Shown in pieces: positions 54,878-63,298 of a stretch of 64,000 nt of DNA. A program made the translations under genes and the position numbers. Origin of the DNA: DASPKM01 sp035628135. Its GTDB lineage: Bacteria; Bacteroidota; Bacteroidia; Chitinophagales; Chitinophagaceae. The notes beneath the pieces are model-generated. The model saw nothing but the letters and a program-made list of their open reading frames with translations. It searched no databases and was not told where the DNA came from. Positions within the stretch are counted from its first letter, which is position 1; each line of letters starts with the position of its first letter. The DNA lies in the NCBI GenBank assembly GCA_035628135.1, contig DASPKM010000001.1, positions 124,001 to 188,000 of the forward strand. Direction: 5' to 3'.

Positions 54878-56500
54878 ATGCAAGTTAAAAGAGCCCTGTG
54901 TTTAGTGATTGGTTCAGCCTTGTTTGTTATTGCGGCTGGGCAGCAAAAATACGTTTCGCAGGTGTGGGTGGCCGACAAAGGCGATGGCACTTATAAGAAT
55001 CCCGTGCTGCACGCCGACTATTCAGATCCCGATGCCATCCGCGTGGGCGATGATTACTACATGACCGCATCCAGCTTCAATTGCACACCGGGCTTGCCCA
55101 TCCTGCATTCCAAAGACCTGGTAAACTGGCGCATCATTAATTACGCGCTCAAAAAGCAAGTGCCAGAGGAAGTGTTCAGTATCCCTCAAAACGGCAAAGG
55201 CGTATGGGCGCCTGCAATCCGTTATCATAACAATGAATTTTACATATACTATCCCGATCCTGATTTCGGTATTTACATGATCAAAACCAGGAATCCCGCC
55301 GGACGTTGGAGCGAGCCGGTGTTGGTGCTGGGCGGCAAAGGATATATCGATCCCTGTCCGCTGTGGGATGATGATGGCAAAGCCTACCTTATCATTGCGT
55401 GGGCCGGCAGCAGGGCGGGCATCAACAGCTTGCTCACCGTTTTTGAAATGAACAAAGAAGGCACCAAAACCATCGATGACGGAAGGCATGTGTACGATGG
55501 CCATGGGGCCGACCCTACCATAGAAGGTCCCAAGTTGTACAAGCGGAACGGGTATTATTACATTTTTGCGCCTGCGGGCGGCGTTGCAACAGGATGGCAA
55601 CTGGCACTGCGTTCGAAAAATATTTATGGGCCCTATGAAAGAAAAGTGGTGCTAAGCCAGGGAAGCACGGCTATCAATGGGCCGCACCAGGGGGCATTGA
55701 TAAATACTAAAGCAGGTGAAGATTGGTTCCTGCATTTCCAGGACAAAGGAGCATATGGAAGAGTAGTGCACCTGCAGCCCGTAATATGGAAAAACGACTG
55801 GCCGGTTATGGGCATCGATAAGGACGGAGACGGAAACGGCGAGCCCGTAGTGGAATATAAAAAGCCTGTCACCGGCAAGCCCATTGAAACACCCGTTGAA
55901 TCAGATGAATTCAATACAGATACGGCAGGATTGCAATGGCAATGGAATGCCAACCCGAAAATTCAATGGAGCGCCCTGATGCGTGGCAGCAGCTATCTCA
56001 GATTATTTGCATATCCCGATACCAGCCGTAATTTATGGACAGTGCCTAACCTGCTGCTGCAAAAATTTCCTGCGCCTTCCTTTACTGCTACAGCAAAGCT
56101 TATGTTTGTTGCAGACTCCAATGCAGGCGATCAAAAAAAAGCGGGACTGCTGGTGATGGGCAGCGACTACGCATACGTTGCTATCACAAGAAATGAAAAA
56201 GGTTATTGGATAAGCCAGGTTGTTTGTAAGGATGCCAACACAGGCCGCGGCGAAGAAGTGGTGGAGCAACAACCGCTTCAAACATCGACGGTGTACGTAA
56301 GGGTAATGGTAACAGCGCCCATGGCAACCTGTACTTTCAGCTATAGCGAAAATGGTACGCAATTCAAAAAAATAGGCAGTCCTTTTACCGCCAGGGAAGG
56401 ACGATGGATAGGGGCGCGGATAGGATTGTTTTGCATTGCCAAAGCTGGAAGCAGGTTGGGTGGATATGTGGATGTGGATTGGTTCAGGGTAAGCAATTAA
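54878..56500 (+). CDS. GH43 glycosidase with C-terminal lectin-like domain (third GH43)
   Basis: Exported GH43 enzyme of 540 residues from the ATG at 54878 (signal MQVKRALCLVIGSALFVIAAGQQ); frame upstream is not coding-like. The triad is Asp in ADYSDPDAI (base), Asp in GYIDPCPLWDDD and Glu in PTIEGPKLY (acid). Blocks GVWAPAIRYHNNEFYIYY and STAINGPHQGALINTKAGEDWFLHFQD match the group containing alpha-L-arabinofuranosidases and beta-xylosidases of subfamily GH43_12; subfamily is from memory. A beta-sandwich (about 350-540) ends the protein. It is an isolated gene, but could serve the two sugar loci at the left of the window. Confidence 0.88.
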   Translation: MQVKRALCLVIGSALFVIAAGQQKYVSQVWVADKGDGTYKNPVLHADYSDPDAIRVGDDYYMTASSFNCTPGLPILHSKDLVNWRIINYALKKQVPEEVFSIPQNGKGVWAPAIRYHNNEFYIYYPDPDFGIYMIKTRNPAGRWSEPVLVLGGKGYIDPCPLWDDDGKAYLIIAWAGSRAGINSLLTVFEMNKEGTKTIDDGRHVYDGHGADPTIEGPKLYKRNGYYYIFAPAGGVATGWQLALRSKNIYGPYERKVVLSQGSTAINGPHQGALINTKAGEDWFLHFQDKGAYGRVVHLQPVIWKNDWPVMGIDKDGDGNGEPVVEYKKPVTGKPIETPVESDEFNTDTAGLQWQWNANPKIQWSALMRGSSYLRLFAYPDTSRNLWTVPNLLLQKFPAPSFTATAKLMFVADSNAGDQKKAGLLVMGSDYAYVAITRNEKGYWISQVVCKDANTGRGEEVVEQQPLQTSTVYVRVMVTAPMATCTFSYSENGTQFKKIGSPFTAREGRWIGARIGLFCIAKAGSRLGGYVDVDWFRVSN

Positions 56501-56522
56501 ACGGTCGGCATCAATGTTACCA

Positions 56523-57296
56523 TCAATAGGCCTTCCTTAGCATATCAGCATATTCATTGGGTAACGGGCTATCTTCAACAGCCTTTGCGGCCCTTTCCAC
56601 GTCATACTCAAAACGAATAAATTCAACCCCGATGCTTTCCGGTGCAGAGACATTGCTATGGTCGTTAATGGTAAGCATAACATAACAACCCCTTTTATCA
56701 CCATCTTTTGGCTTGCCTACCGAACCGATATTAATGGCATGGCGGAAATGATTGTTGTTTTTGCTAATAGCATTCAATACGCGGTGGTAAGGGTTATGGG
56801 TATGACCAAAGCACATAATGTCAGCCTCAGCGTCCTCCATTATCCGCATCAGGCTCTTTTCATCCCTGTCCTCGAATAAGTACTCGTTTATTTTTCTTGG
56901 GCTGCCGTGAACCAACAACAGGTTCATTGTATCATTGTTCAACTGGAATTCCACTCTTATATGGGCTGGGAGCGTTCGCAGGTATTTCCTTGCCTCAGCA
57001 TTGATAACAGCATTTGTATATGCAATGGAGACCTTGCCCATTTCTTTTTCAAGTTCAGTCTTGTAAGCACATCCACAGTCGTCACTGGCCCGGCCGATGC
57101 CAAAATCATAATTGCCGGCGATAGTGGGAATGCCTCTGTTGCTGATCTCATTGATAACTTCATTGGGCCAGGTATTATAACCCACCAAATCACCGAGGCA
57201 GTAAATGGCGTCTGGCTTCCTGCTCTCAACGTCTTTAAAAAAGCTTTCTAAAGCAGGAAGGTTTGCATGAATATCACTGAACAATGCAATTCTCAT
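56523..57296 (-). CDS. Metallophosphoesterase in the arsenic operon
   Basis: Calcineurin-like phosphoesterase of 257 residues from the ATG at 57296. All family motifs are present: MRIALFSDIHANLPAL (D-x-H), YCLGDLVGYN (GD), TIAGNYDFG (GNY/D in place of GNH), LLVHGSPR and MCFGHTHNPYH (GHxH). It resembles YfcE/diadenosine-phosphatase-like enzymes. The start overlaps the arsN2 stop as ATGA, so it is translated with the arsenic genes. A role in arsenic response, for example on an arsenylated or nucleotide metabolite, is inference from position only. Confidence 0.9.
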   Translation of the reverse strand: MRIALFSDIHANLPALESFFKDVESRKPDAIYCLGDLVGYNTWPNEVINEISNRGIPTIAGNYDFGIGRASDDCGCAYKTELEKEMGKVSIAYTNAVINAEARKYLRTLPAHIRVEFQLNNDTMNLLLVHGSPRKINEYLFEDRDEKSLMRIMEDAEADIMCFGHTHNPYHRVLNAISKNNNHFRHAINIGSVGKPKDGDKRGCYVMLTINDHSNVSAPESIGVEFIRFEYDVERAAKAVEDSPLPNEYADMLRKAY

Positions 57297-57748
57297 ATTT
57301 GTTGCGCACCTATTGTTTTTTTCATCAGGATTGCTGTGGTAGGGCAAACATGACTAAATTCTGTTGATTGTTTTAAGGATTCGGGCGCCTGCTCGCGGTG
57401 AATGGTCTCATATCCATTTTTGGCAAAGAATCCTTGTGCAGTTTCTGTTAGCAGGTAGAGATTGTTTAACCCAGCATTGCGCGCCATATTTTCCAGTTCA
57501 TTCACCAGGCTTACGGCAATTTTCATCTTGCGGTATTCGGGCCGCACCACCAGCGAACGAAGCAATCCATTCTGATCGTACGTTTCCAGTCCTACAACGC
57601 CTATTACCGTTCCATTATCTGTTGCCACCAGAAAATGCTGCAGGTTGTCCGAAAGGTCTTCAACCGGCAGCTTTTCTGATTGCAGTAAACCGATGATGGC
57701 TTCCCGGTACCCGGGAGCTACTTTGCTTATATCAATTTGATTCGGCAT
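57293..57748 (-). CDS. arsN2: Arsenic-resistance N-acetyltransferase ArsN2-like
   Basis: GNAT-type protein of 151 residues from the ATG at 57748, 14 bases after arsM ends. Blocks HFLVATDNGTVIGVVGLETYDQNGLLRSLVVRPEYRKMKIAVSLV (in pieces) and NNLYLLTETAQGFFAKNGYETI are typical of the ArsN2 group. The C-terminal Cys in EFSHVCPTTAILMKK fits the usual CPxxA ending. Its relatives occur in ars operons. The related ArsN1 acetylates phosphinothricin-like arsenicals; the ArsN2 substrate is less clear. Its position between arsM and the phosphoesterase supports the name. Confidence 0.85.
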   Translation of the reverse strand: MPNQIDISKVAPGYREAIIGLLQSEKLPVEDLSDNLQHFLVATDNGTVIGVVGLETYDQNGLLRSLVVRPEYRKMKIAVSLVNELENMARNAGLNNLYLLTETAQGFFAKNGYETIHREQAPESLKQSTEFSHVCPTTAILMKKTIGAQQI

Positions 57749-57762
57749 AATATAAGTTATAA

Positions 57763-58620
57763 TCAGCAACAGCCATGGCCGGGCTCACAACAGTTGCGCT
57801 CATCTTTAGCGGCTTTTTCGGCATAGACCGTTATGCTTTTGATTGTACTGTTTCCAGCTTTGTATTGTGCAATTTCCTCCTGCGACAGGTAATTCGACAA
57901 TACCTCATCAGGAAGTGTTATCGTTTTTTCTTTTTGCAACACCACGTTTGAAAAACCGGCCTCCTTAATAATGGCAAGGTATTCATCTTTTTGAATTGCT
58001 CCAGCAATGCAGCCGGCATATAATTCAGCGACCTGTTTCCATTTTTCAGGTAAAAAACCCTCCAACACAATATCGGAAATGGAAAAATGTCCTCCGGGTT
58101 TCAATACGCGGTAAATTTCGCTGAATACCTTATGTTTATTCGGTACCAGGTTTAATACGCAGTTGCTTACTATCACGTCAGCCTTGTTGCTGGTAAGTGG
58201 CATGTCTTCGATGTCGCCCTGCCTGAACTCGATGTTGTTAAACCCTAATTTTTCAGCATTGGCCCTGGCTTTTTGTATCATTTCGGGGGTGAAATCAATA
58301 CCGATTACTTTGCCGTTTGCGCCAACCGCTTTTCTGGCAATGAAGGCGTCGTTTCCCGCACCACTGCCCAAGTCAACTACGGTGTCTCCTTCCTTCATCT
58401 TTGCAAACGCCGTAGGCAGGCCGCAACCTAAGCCTAGATCGGCATCGGGATTGTAACCATCGAGGTGACTGTACTCATCTGCCATGATGTTATACATATC
58501 CTCGCCTCCGCAGCATGCTGTGGCGCCACAACACGATGAAGCATTTTGAGATTTTGACTGGGAGGCGATGTCGCCATACTTTTCTTTTACTATTTCTTTC
58601 AATTGAGTTGCTGTTTCCAT
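57763..58620 (-). CDS. arsM: Arsenite S-adenosylmethionine methyltransferase ArsM
   Basis: Methylates As(III) using S-adenosylmethionine, yielding methylated and volatile arsenicals. It has 285 residues. The SAM site is VVDLGSGAGNDAFIARK, with IDFTPEMI after it. Three conserved arsenic-binding Cys are present: Cys66 in GLGCGLP, Cys154 in VSNCVLNLV and Cys204 in LYAGCIAGA. Extra Cys pairs near the start (SSCCGATACC) and at the end (RNCCEPGHGCC) may help bind arsenic. An ArsR-box-like palindrome lies 22 bases upstream. No arsenite efflux pump or arsenate reductase gene is seen in the window. Confidence 0.95.
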   Translation of the reverse strand: METATQLKEIVKEKYGDIASQSKSQNASSCCGATACCGGEDMYNIMADEYSHLDGYNPDADLGLGCGLPTAFAKMKEGDTVVDLGSGAGNDAFIARKAVGANGKVIGIDFTPEMIQKARANAEKLGFNNIEFRQGDIEDMPLTSNKADVIVSNCVLNLVPNKHKVFSEIYRVLKPGGHFSISDIVLEGFLPEKWKQVAELYAGCIAGAIQKDEYLAIIKEAGFSNVVLQKEKTITLPDEVLSNYLSQEEIAQYKAGNSTIKSITVYAEKAAKDERNCCEPGHGCC

Positions 58621-58641
58621 GTTTTTGTTATTTATTGTTAC

Positions 58642-58657
58642 ATTGCAATATTGCGAT
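58642..58657. promoter_or_regulatory. ArsR-box-like palindrome before arsM
   Basis: ATTGCAATATTGCGAT is an inverted repeat with one mismatched pair. It differs from the element before arsR (59006-59021) at two positions, and both are followed by TAAT. It ends 22 bases upstream of the arsM start. This suggests that arsM has its own ArsR-controlled promoter besides read-through from arsR. Confidence 0.7.
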
Positions 58658-58675
58658 TAATGAAAGCAAAAAAAA

Positions 58676-59002
58676 TCAGCAGCAGTTTTTATCCTTATAA
58701 GCCACGAAAAAGCTTTCGAAGGTGCTTTTATATTGACTCCACACTTTGGGATCGATGCAATAGCAGACGCTGGTTCCTTCGATGGTGCCTTGTATTAAAC
58801 CGGCGTTCTTCAGTTCTTTCAGGTGTTGCGAAATAGTAGCCTGGGCCAGGCCCAGTTCATCCACAAGGTCACCACAAATGCACGCATCCGCTTTTATTAA
58901 ATGCTGAATGATAGCAATGCGGGCCGGGTGCGCCAATGCCTTCATCATCTGGGCAAGCTTATTCTGCTTATCGGTGAATATTTCTGTTTTAGTTAAACCC
59001 AT
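58676..59002 (-). CDS. arsR: ArsR-family arsenic-responsive repressor
   Basis: Winged-helix metalloregulator of 108 residues. The sequence MMKALAHPARIAIIQHLIKADACICGDLVDELGLAQATISQHLKELKNAGLIQG is a classical ArsR core. The CIC pair lies at the alpha-3 position that binds As(III) in ArsR proteins, and a C-terminal NCC pair could add ligands. It should repress until arsenite binds. It is the first gene of the operon; arsM follows after 55 bases that contain a second operator. Confidence 0.95.
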   Translation of the reverse strand: MGLTKTEIFTDKQNKLAQMMKALAHPARIAIIQHLIKADACICGDLVDELGLAQATISQHLKELKNAGLIQGTIEGTSVCYCIDPKVWSQYKSTFESFFVAYKDKNCC

Positions 59003-59005
59003 TGT

Positions 59006-59021
59006 ATCGCAATATTACGAT
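59006..59021. promoter_or_regulatory. ArsR-box-like palindrome before arsR
   Basis: ATCGCAATATTACGAT is an inverted repeat with one mismatched pair, ending 4 bases upstream of the arsR start. TAAT follows. The same element occurs before arsM. The very short distance to the start codon implies a short leader or blocking of transcription just at the start site. Confidence 0.7.
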
Positions 59022-59620
59022 TAATAATTCCACTTCTCCAAATTTTTCCCGGTTTTTTTGAAAAATATTTTGTTGGAGCTAGCCCGTCCCTAATGCATGA
59101 AGCTGATAACAAGCAGGTTTTTTGTATTAAGTTCAGTTCCGGCGGCTGAACCGGTTTCCCAAGCGTATCGGCCTTACTGAAAGCATTATTTTTTTTAACT
59201 ATTGGTAAGGTTTTTGTTAATTACATGGTGGCCACGCTCTCTTAAAAAACCTGCCGGCCCAAAGACCCTATCGGTTAGGCTCACCCTATCAGACAGAAGA
59301 GTATTTAATAACTGTTTTTTTAACCCTTTTTGCCATGGACTAAAGAAATTTAGTTAGATTTATTGATGCTGGCCGCCGCCGCTTAGAATCCCTTCTTTAT
59401 CATTCCAAGGTTCAGCTAGGCCAGCACGTTAGGTTAGTAGCCAGCCATGAATTATTTCTGGTCCCGACATCAAAGTATGCTCTGATTTTGCAAAACAATG
59501 TCAAACCATTGTTGAAAGGCAATAAAATGGCATAAGCATGACATATGTCTTGATATGTATCAAGTTTAAATTGCCATGCTAATGTATTAAAGTAATTATT
59601 TTGTTATTTAAAGTGTCCGT
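59022..59620. other. Long intergenic region with clustered dyads
   Basis: About 600 bases without a recognised gene, between divergent arsR and the second signalling operon. ACCCTATC occurs twice (59265-59272, 59283-59290) 18 bases apart. Near the right end, GACATATGTC (59540-59549) adjoins a dyad with arms CTTGATA (59549-59555) and TATCAAG (59558-59564). Outer arms AGCATG and CATGCT enclose both. TTG (59571-59573) and TTATTTTG (59596-59603), 22 bases apart, form a possible promoter. I see no RNA gene. Confidence 0.45.
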
Positions 59621-59626
59621 GTGAAG

Positions 59627-59833
59627 ATGAACACCACTAAAACCTTAATCCTTGGTCTTATCGTAACAGGCTCGGCATTCCTTTTTCCGCATTGTTTTTC
59701 TATACGGCAAGCAGGCTTTATTATACCAGGTGTTCTGTCGACTGCGGCATTCCTTATCATTATATTTTTCATGCTTAAGCCAAACGCCATCCAGGCATTG
59801 GCCAGGGCGCATTTTAAACTTAATGTCACATGA
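59627..59833 (+). CDS. Small two-helix membrane protein
   Basis: A protein of 68 residues from the ATG at 59627; a GTG two codons earlier is also possible. It has two hydrophobic helices (TLILGLIVTGSAFLFPHC and GFIIPGVLSTAAFLIIIFFML) and a short basic tail. No family is recognised. Its stop overlaps the start of the next receiver gene as ATGA, which supports it as a real, coupled gene. It may be a membrane sensor or anchor for the otherwise soluble kinase downstream; this is inference. Confidence 0.6.
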   Translation: MNTTKTLILGLIVTGSAFLFPHCFSIRQAGFIIPGVLSTAAFLIIIFFMLKPNAIQALARAHFKLNVT

Positions 59834-60270
59834 ATGCAGTGGATGTATTATTAGTGGAGGACAGCAGCAGCGATGCAGAGCTGACCATCCGCGAACTGAA
59901 GAAGAACAATATGGCCAATAGCCTTTACCATGTAAAGGATGGCGAAGAAGCAATAGACTTTCTGTTTGCTACAGGAAAGTACAAAGGCGTCAGGGATCCG
60001 TCCTATCCTCCCAAAGTTGTACTGCTGGATATCCAGATGCCCAAAGTGAATGGAATAGAAGTGCTTCAGAAAATTAAATCCGACCCCCGTACCAAATCAA
60101 TACCCGTGGTCATCCTGACCTCTTCGAAAGAACACCCAGACGTTCTCCAGAGTTATAAGCTGGGCGCTAACAGTTATATCGTAAAACCGGTAAGCTTCGA
60201 AGCATTTGCAGAAGCCATACGCAACCTCGGCTTTTACTGGCTGTTATTGAACCAGCCGCCCGTATTGTAA
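59830..60270 (+). CDS. Single-domain response regulator (Rcp1-like)
   Basis: A 146-residue stand-alone receiver of the type paired with phytochrome-like kinases. It has VLLVEDSSSDAELTIRELKKN, phospho-Asp in VVLLDIQMPKVNGIEVL, Thr/Ser in VVILTSSKEHPD and Lys in YIVKPVSFEAF. The C-terminal LGFYWLLLNQPP is characteristic of this group. Its stop shares one base with the next start (TAATG), so it is co-translated with the kinase and is its likely phosphate partner. Confidence 0.93.
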   Translation: MNAVDVLLVEDSSSDAELTIRELKKNNMANSLYHVKDGEEAIDFLFATGKYKGVRDPSYPPKVVLLDIQMPKVNGIEVLQKIKSDPRTKSIPVVILTSSKEHPDVLQSYKLGANSYIVKPVSFEAFAEAIRNLGFYWLLLNQPPVL

Positions 60271-62477
60271 TGAATATGGAGATACCACTGAAAATATTAT
60301 TACTGGAAGATAGCTCTACGGACGCAGAGATCATACAACGCGTGCTTAGAAGAGACAAGCTGCAGTTTGAGCCTAAGGTAGCAGACAATGAAAAAGCTTT
60401 CCTGCAGGCGCTCGACCAGTTCCGCCCCGACGTGATCCTTGCCGACAATTCGCTGCCGCAGTTCAACGCATCGGAAGCACTTAAAATAATCAATGGCCGT
60501 TCGCTGCATATTCCCTTCATTTTGGTTACAGGCACCGTGTCAGAAGAATTTGCGGCCGATATCATGAAACTGGGTGCAGATGATTATATTTTAAAAGACA
60601 GGTTAAACAGGCTGCCCGCCGCAATTGAAGCAGCCATTAAACAAAAACAATACGAAAAGGAGAAGGAAGAACACCTGCGCAGGCTTGCACAAAGCGAAGA
60701 AAGATACCGCTCGGTAATGGAGCGCATTACCGATGGCTTTATAGCCCTCGACAGCAACTGGCGGTATGTTTATATCAATGAGAAAATAGGACAAATGATC
60801 CGCCGCGATCCTCAATCGCTGATCGGTAAAGTGGTGTGGGAGGAATTCCCGGACGCCGTAGGCTCGGATACATACAAAGCATTTGCCACTGCAATGGCCG
60901 AGCAACGGTACATGCATAACGTTGATTATTATGCGCCATTAGACCTATGGCAGGAAAACCATATTTATCCTTCTCCCGACGGCATTTCGGTTTTTATCCG
61001 GGACATCACAGAAAAAAAACGCGCCGAGCTTGCGCTGCAGGCCGCCAGGGACCGGCTGTATTTTCATATCGATAATTCCCCGCTGGGATTTATCGAGTGG
61101 GACCAGGACCTGAACATAAAATCGCTGTCTAAAAGAGCTGAGGAAATTTTTGGATGGACCGAGCAGGAAATACTCGATCTGCAAAAAAAAGGCGTTCGCC
61201 AGATTTATGAAGATGATATAGGAAGGCTCAGCAGGCTATCGAAATACATGCTGGCGGGCGAAATACAAAAGAGCAATGTACAGCACAGAAATTACACAAA
61301 GGACGGCGGGTTTATTTGGTGCGAATGGTTCAATTCCATATTGAAGGAAAGGGACGGCCGCATCACCATTATGTCCTTGGTGCAGGACATTACCGAGCGA
61401 AAGCGTGCCGGAGAAAGCCTGCGGCAAAGCGAATTGCGGTTGAACGAAGCACAGGCAATAGCGCACATCAGCAGTTGGGAAATCGATTTGGTGCATAATA
61501 TCCATTACTGGTCCGATGAGTTCTTCAGGATATTAGGCATCGACAAGGCAGATTCCCTTCCTTCGGCAGAGCTGTTCCTGTCCTTCATTCATCCCGACGA
61601 CAAGGATTATGTAGCAAAAAAAATGCGCGCCACATTTGAAAACCCCGGCGCCGATCAAATGCATTTCTGCTTTGTCCGGACCGATGGCACTGTAAGGCAT
61701 GGATACTCCGAATGGAAGACCGAGCGCGATGAGAAGGGCAAACCGATGCGACTATACGGCATTTTGCAGGACATTACCGAACGTAAGCGCGCCGAACTTG
61801 AACTAAAGCAGACCAACGAACAATTGCACAGCCTGTCGGGACATTTGCAGGACATACGCGAAGAAGAACGCATACACATTGCCCGTGAAATTCACGATGA
61901 ACTGGGACAGCAACTCACCGGCCTGAAAATGGACATGCACTGGCTTAACAAAAAACTAAACACGGACGACAAGGAGGTACAGGAAAAAATAAAGTCCATT
62001 ATCGGGCTGATAGATGAAACAGTAAAATCCGTAAGAAGGATTTCATCGAGCCTGCGGCCAAGCATGCTGGACGATCTTGGACTGATAGCCGCCCTGGAAT
62101 GGCATAGCGAGGAAGTGGAAAACCGCTCGGAGATAAAAGTCAATTTCACCACAGATATACAAGAGCCCGAATTGCCGGTGGCCATGGCTACCGGGATTTT
62201 CAGGATTTATCAGGAAGTGCTGACAAACGCTGTGCGCCATTCCAATGCGCACGTTATTACCAGCAGCCTCCGGCTACAGGACGATTGCCTCGTGCTTGCA
62301 GTGAAAGATGACGGTATTGGTATGGACCAATCGCTGGTTAAGACAAAAAAAACGCTCGGTTTAGTAGGCATTAAAGAAAGGACCTTCCTAATGGGAGGGA
62401 AATTCGATCTATTCAGCGAGCCTGGAAAAGGTACCGAAATCCGCATTTCGATTCCTTTACAGGCCAGGCCATCATAA
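60270..62477 (+). CDS. Soluble receiver-PAS-PAS-PAS histidine kinase
   Basis: A 735-residue cytoplasmic kinase without membrane segments. Order: receiver (about 5-125, LLLEDSSTDAEI, Asp59 in VILADNSLPQF, Lys in YILKDRL), three PAS domains (about 140-250, 255-385 and 390-510, each closing with DITE(R/K)KRAE-like motifs), then HisKA_3 with His in EERIHIAREIHDELGQQLTGL. The HATPase has EVLTNAVRHSNAH, VKDDGIGMDQSL and LVGIKERTFLMGG. The HisKA_3 type usually serves NarL-type regulators, and one follows 12 bases later. Signals are probably internal (redox, light or small ligands read by PAS), unless the small membrane protein upstream takes part. Confidence 0.95.
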   Translation: MNMEIPLKILLLEDSSTDAEIIQRVLRRDKLQFEPKVADNEKAFLQALDQFRPDVILADNSLPQFNASEALKIINGRSLHIPFILVTGTVSEEFAADIMKLGADDYILKDRLNRLPAAIEAAIKQKQYEKEKEEHLRRLAQSEERYRSVMERITDGFIALDSNWRYVYINEKIGQMIRRDPQSLIGKVVWEEFPDAVGSDTYKAFATAMAEQRYMHNVDYYAPLDLWQENHIYPSPDGISVFIRDITEKKRAELALQAARDRLYFHIDNSPLGFIEWDQDLNIKSLSKRAEEIFGWTEQEILDLQKKGVRQIYEDDIGRLSRLSKYMLAGEIQKSNVQHRNYTKDGGFIWCEWFNSILKERDGRITIMSLVQDITERKRAGESLRQSELRLNEAQAIAHISSWEIDLVHNIHYWSDEFFRILGIDKADSLPSAELFLSFIHPDDKDYVAKKMRATFENPGADQMHFCFVRTDGTVRHGYSEWKTERDEKGKPMRLYGILQDITERKRAELELKQTNEQLHSLSGHLQDIREEERIHIAREIHDELGQQLTGLKMDMHWLNKKLNTDDKEVQEKIKSIIGLIDETVKSVRRISSSLRPSMLDDLGLIAALEWHSEEVENRSEIKVNFTTDIQEPELPVAMATGIFRIYQEVLTNAVRHSNAHVITSSLRLQDDCLVLAVKDDGIGMDQSLVKTKKTLGLVGIKERTFLMGGKFDLFSEPGKGTEIRISIPLQARPS

Positions 62478-62489
62478 AATCCACCTGGT

Positions 62490-63119
62490 ATGCTGCGTAT
62501 TTTAATTGCCGACGATCACGCCATCATTCGAAAGGGACTCAAGCAAATTCTGCTGGAAGCGTATCCCGCTGCCATTATCGAAGAAGCCAACGACGCGGAA
62601 GCAGTGATAAAACGTACATTGACCGCGGAGTGGGACATTATCATTTGCGATCTATCCATGCCGGGCAGGAGCGGCCTGGACGTGGTGCAACACGTAAAGC
62701 ACAACTTCCCAAAACTGCCGGTGCTCATCCTCAGCATCCATCCCGAAGAGCAATACGCAATCCGTGCATTAAAGTCGGGAGCTGCCGGCTACCTTAGCAA
62801 AGATGCAGCTACCGATGAACTGGTGAAGGCCGTTCAAAGAGTATTGCAGGGCAGGAAGTACATCTCTTCTTTTCTTGCGGAAAAAATGGCTTCTGAGTTA
62901 GACCACGACTCTACCAAACCTTCGCACCAATTGCTTTCCGACAGGGAATTCCATGTATTCAAGCTCATTGCCGAAGGCCGGGCCGTGTCCGAGATAGCGG
63001 AACAACTGTCGCTCAGCATCACAACCGTAAGCACTTACCGGTCCAGGATATTAGCAAAAATGGATATGCGGACCAATGCCGACCTTATCCGCTATGCATT
63101 GGAAAACAATTTGATATGA
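62490..63119 (+). CDS. NarL/FixJ-type response regulator (first copy)
   Basis: DNA-binding response regulator of 209 residues. The receiver has RILIADDHAIIRKGL, phospho-Asp in IIICDLSMPGRSGLD, Ser in LILSIHPEEQ and Lys in LSKDAATDEL. The LuxR-type helix-turn-helix is SDREFHVFKLIAEGRAVSEIAEQLSLSITTVSTYRSRILAKM. It starts 12 bases after the HisKA_3 kinase and is its probable partner. It is a same-length paralogue of the next gene. Confidence 0.95.
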   Translation: MLRILIADDHAIIRKGLKQILLEAYPAAIIEEANDAEAVIKRTLTAEWDIIICDLSMPGRSGLDVVQHVKHNFPKLPVLILSIHPEEQYAIRALKSGAAGYLSKDAATDELVKAVQRVLQGRKYISSFLAEKMASELDHDSTKPSHQLLSDREFHVFKLIAEGRAVSEIAEQLSLSITTVSTYRSRILAKMDMRTNADLIRYALENNLI

Positions 63120-63146
63120 TCTGCATCGTTTTCATTTTTTCTTCCT

Positions 63147-63170
63147 GCTTGTAGTAAAAATTCTACAAGC
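63147..63170. repeat. GTAG-N8-CTAC dyad between the two NarL-type genes
   Basis: Arms GCTTGTAG (63147-63154) and CTACAAGC (63163-63170) are perfect over 8 bp with an 8-base AT-rich spacer. It lies 27 bases after the first regulator and about 42 bases before the predicted promoter of the second. The element after the second gene (63956-63979) has the same layout with one paired substitution. It could be a terminator or an operator. Confidence 0.65.
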
Positions 63171-63211
63171 TATTAACAAGTTTTTCTACTACTTCGCGGA
63201 GCGTGTAACTG

Positions 63212-63219
63212 TAGATTTG
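63212..63219 (+). promoter_or_regulatory. -7 element TAGATTTG before the second NarL-type gene
   Basis: TAGATTTG matches TAnnTTTG exactly and lies 79 bases before the start codon. No TTG is present at the usual -33 distance. It suggests that the second regulator has its own promoter, which would place the dyad at 63147-63170 in its upstream control region. Confidence 0.4.
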
Positions 63220-63298
63220 TATGCTCCCATTTTTCCAGCTGTATTAAGCAGTAAGGCAGATTTCAGGTTAATACGCTGTTCCCTGTCAAGCAATCGAC

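Noticed and set aside
54745..54990. Minus-strand frame of 81 codons between the secreted protein and GH43
   Set aside because: It overlaps the GH43 signal peptide on the opposite strand and shows no protein-like pattern.
59265..59290. Two ACCCTATC repeats as a CRISPR or attachment site
   Set aside because: Only two 8-base copies with no spacer structure or integrase nearby.
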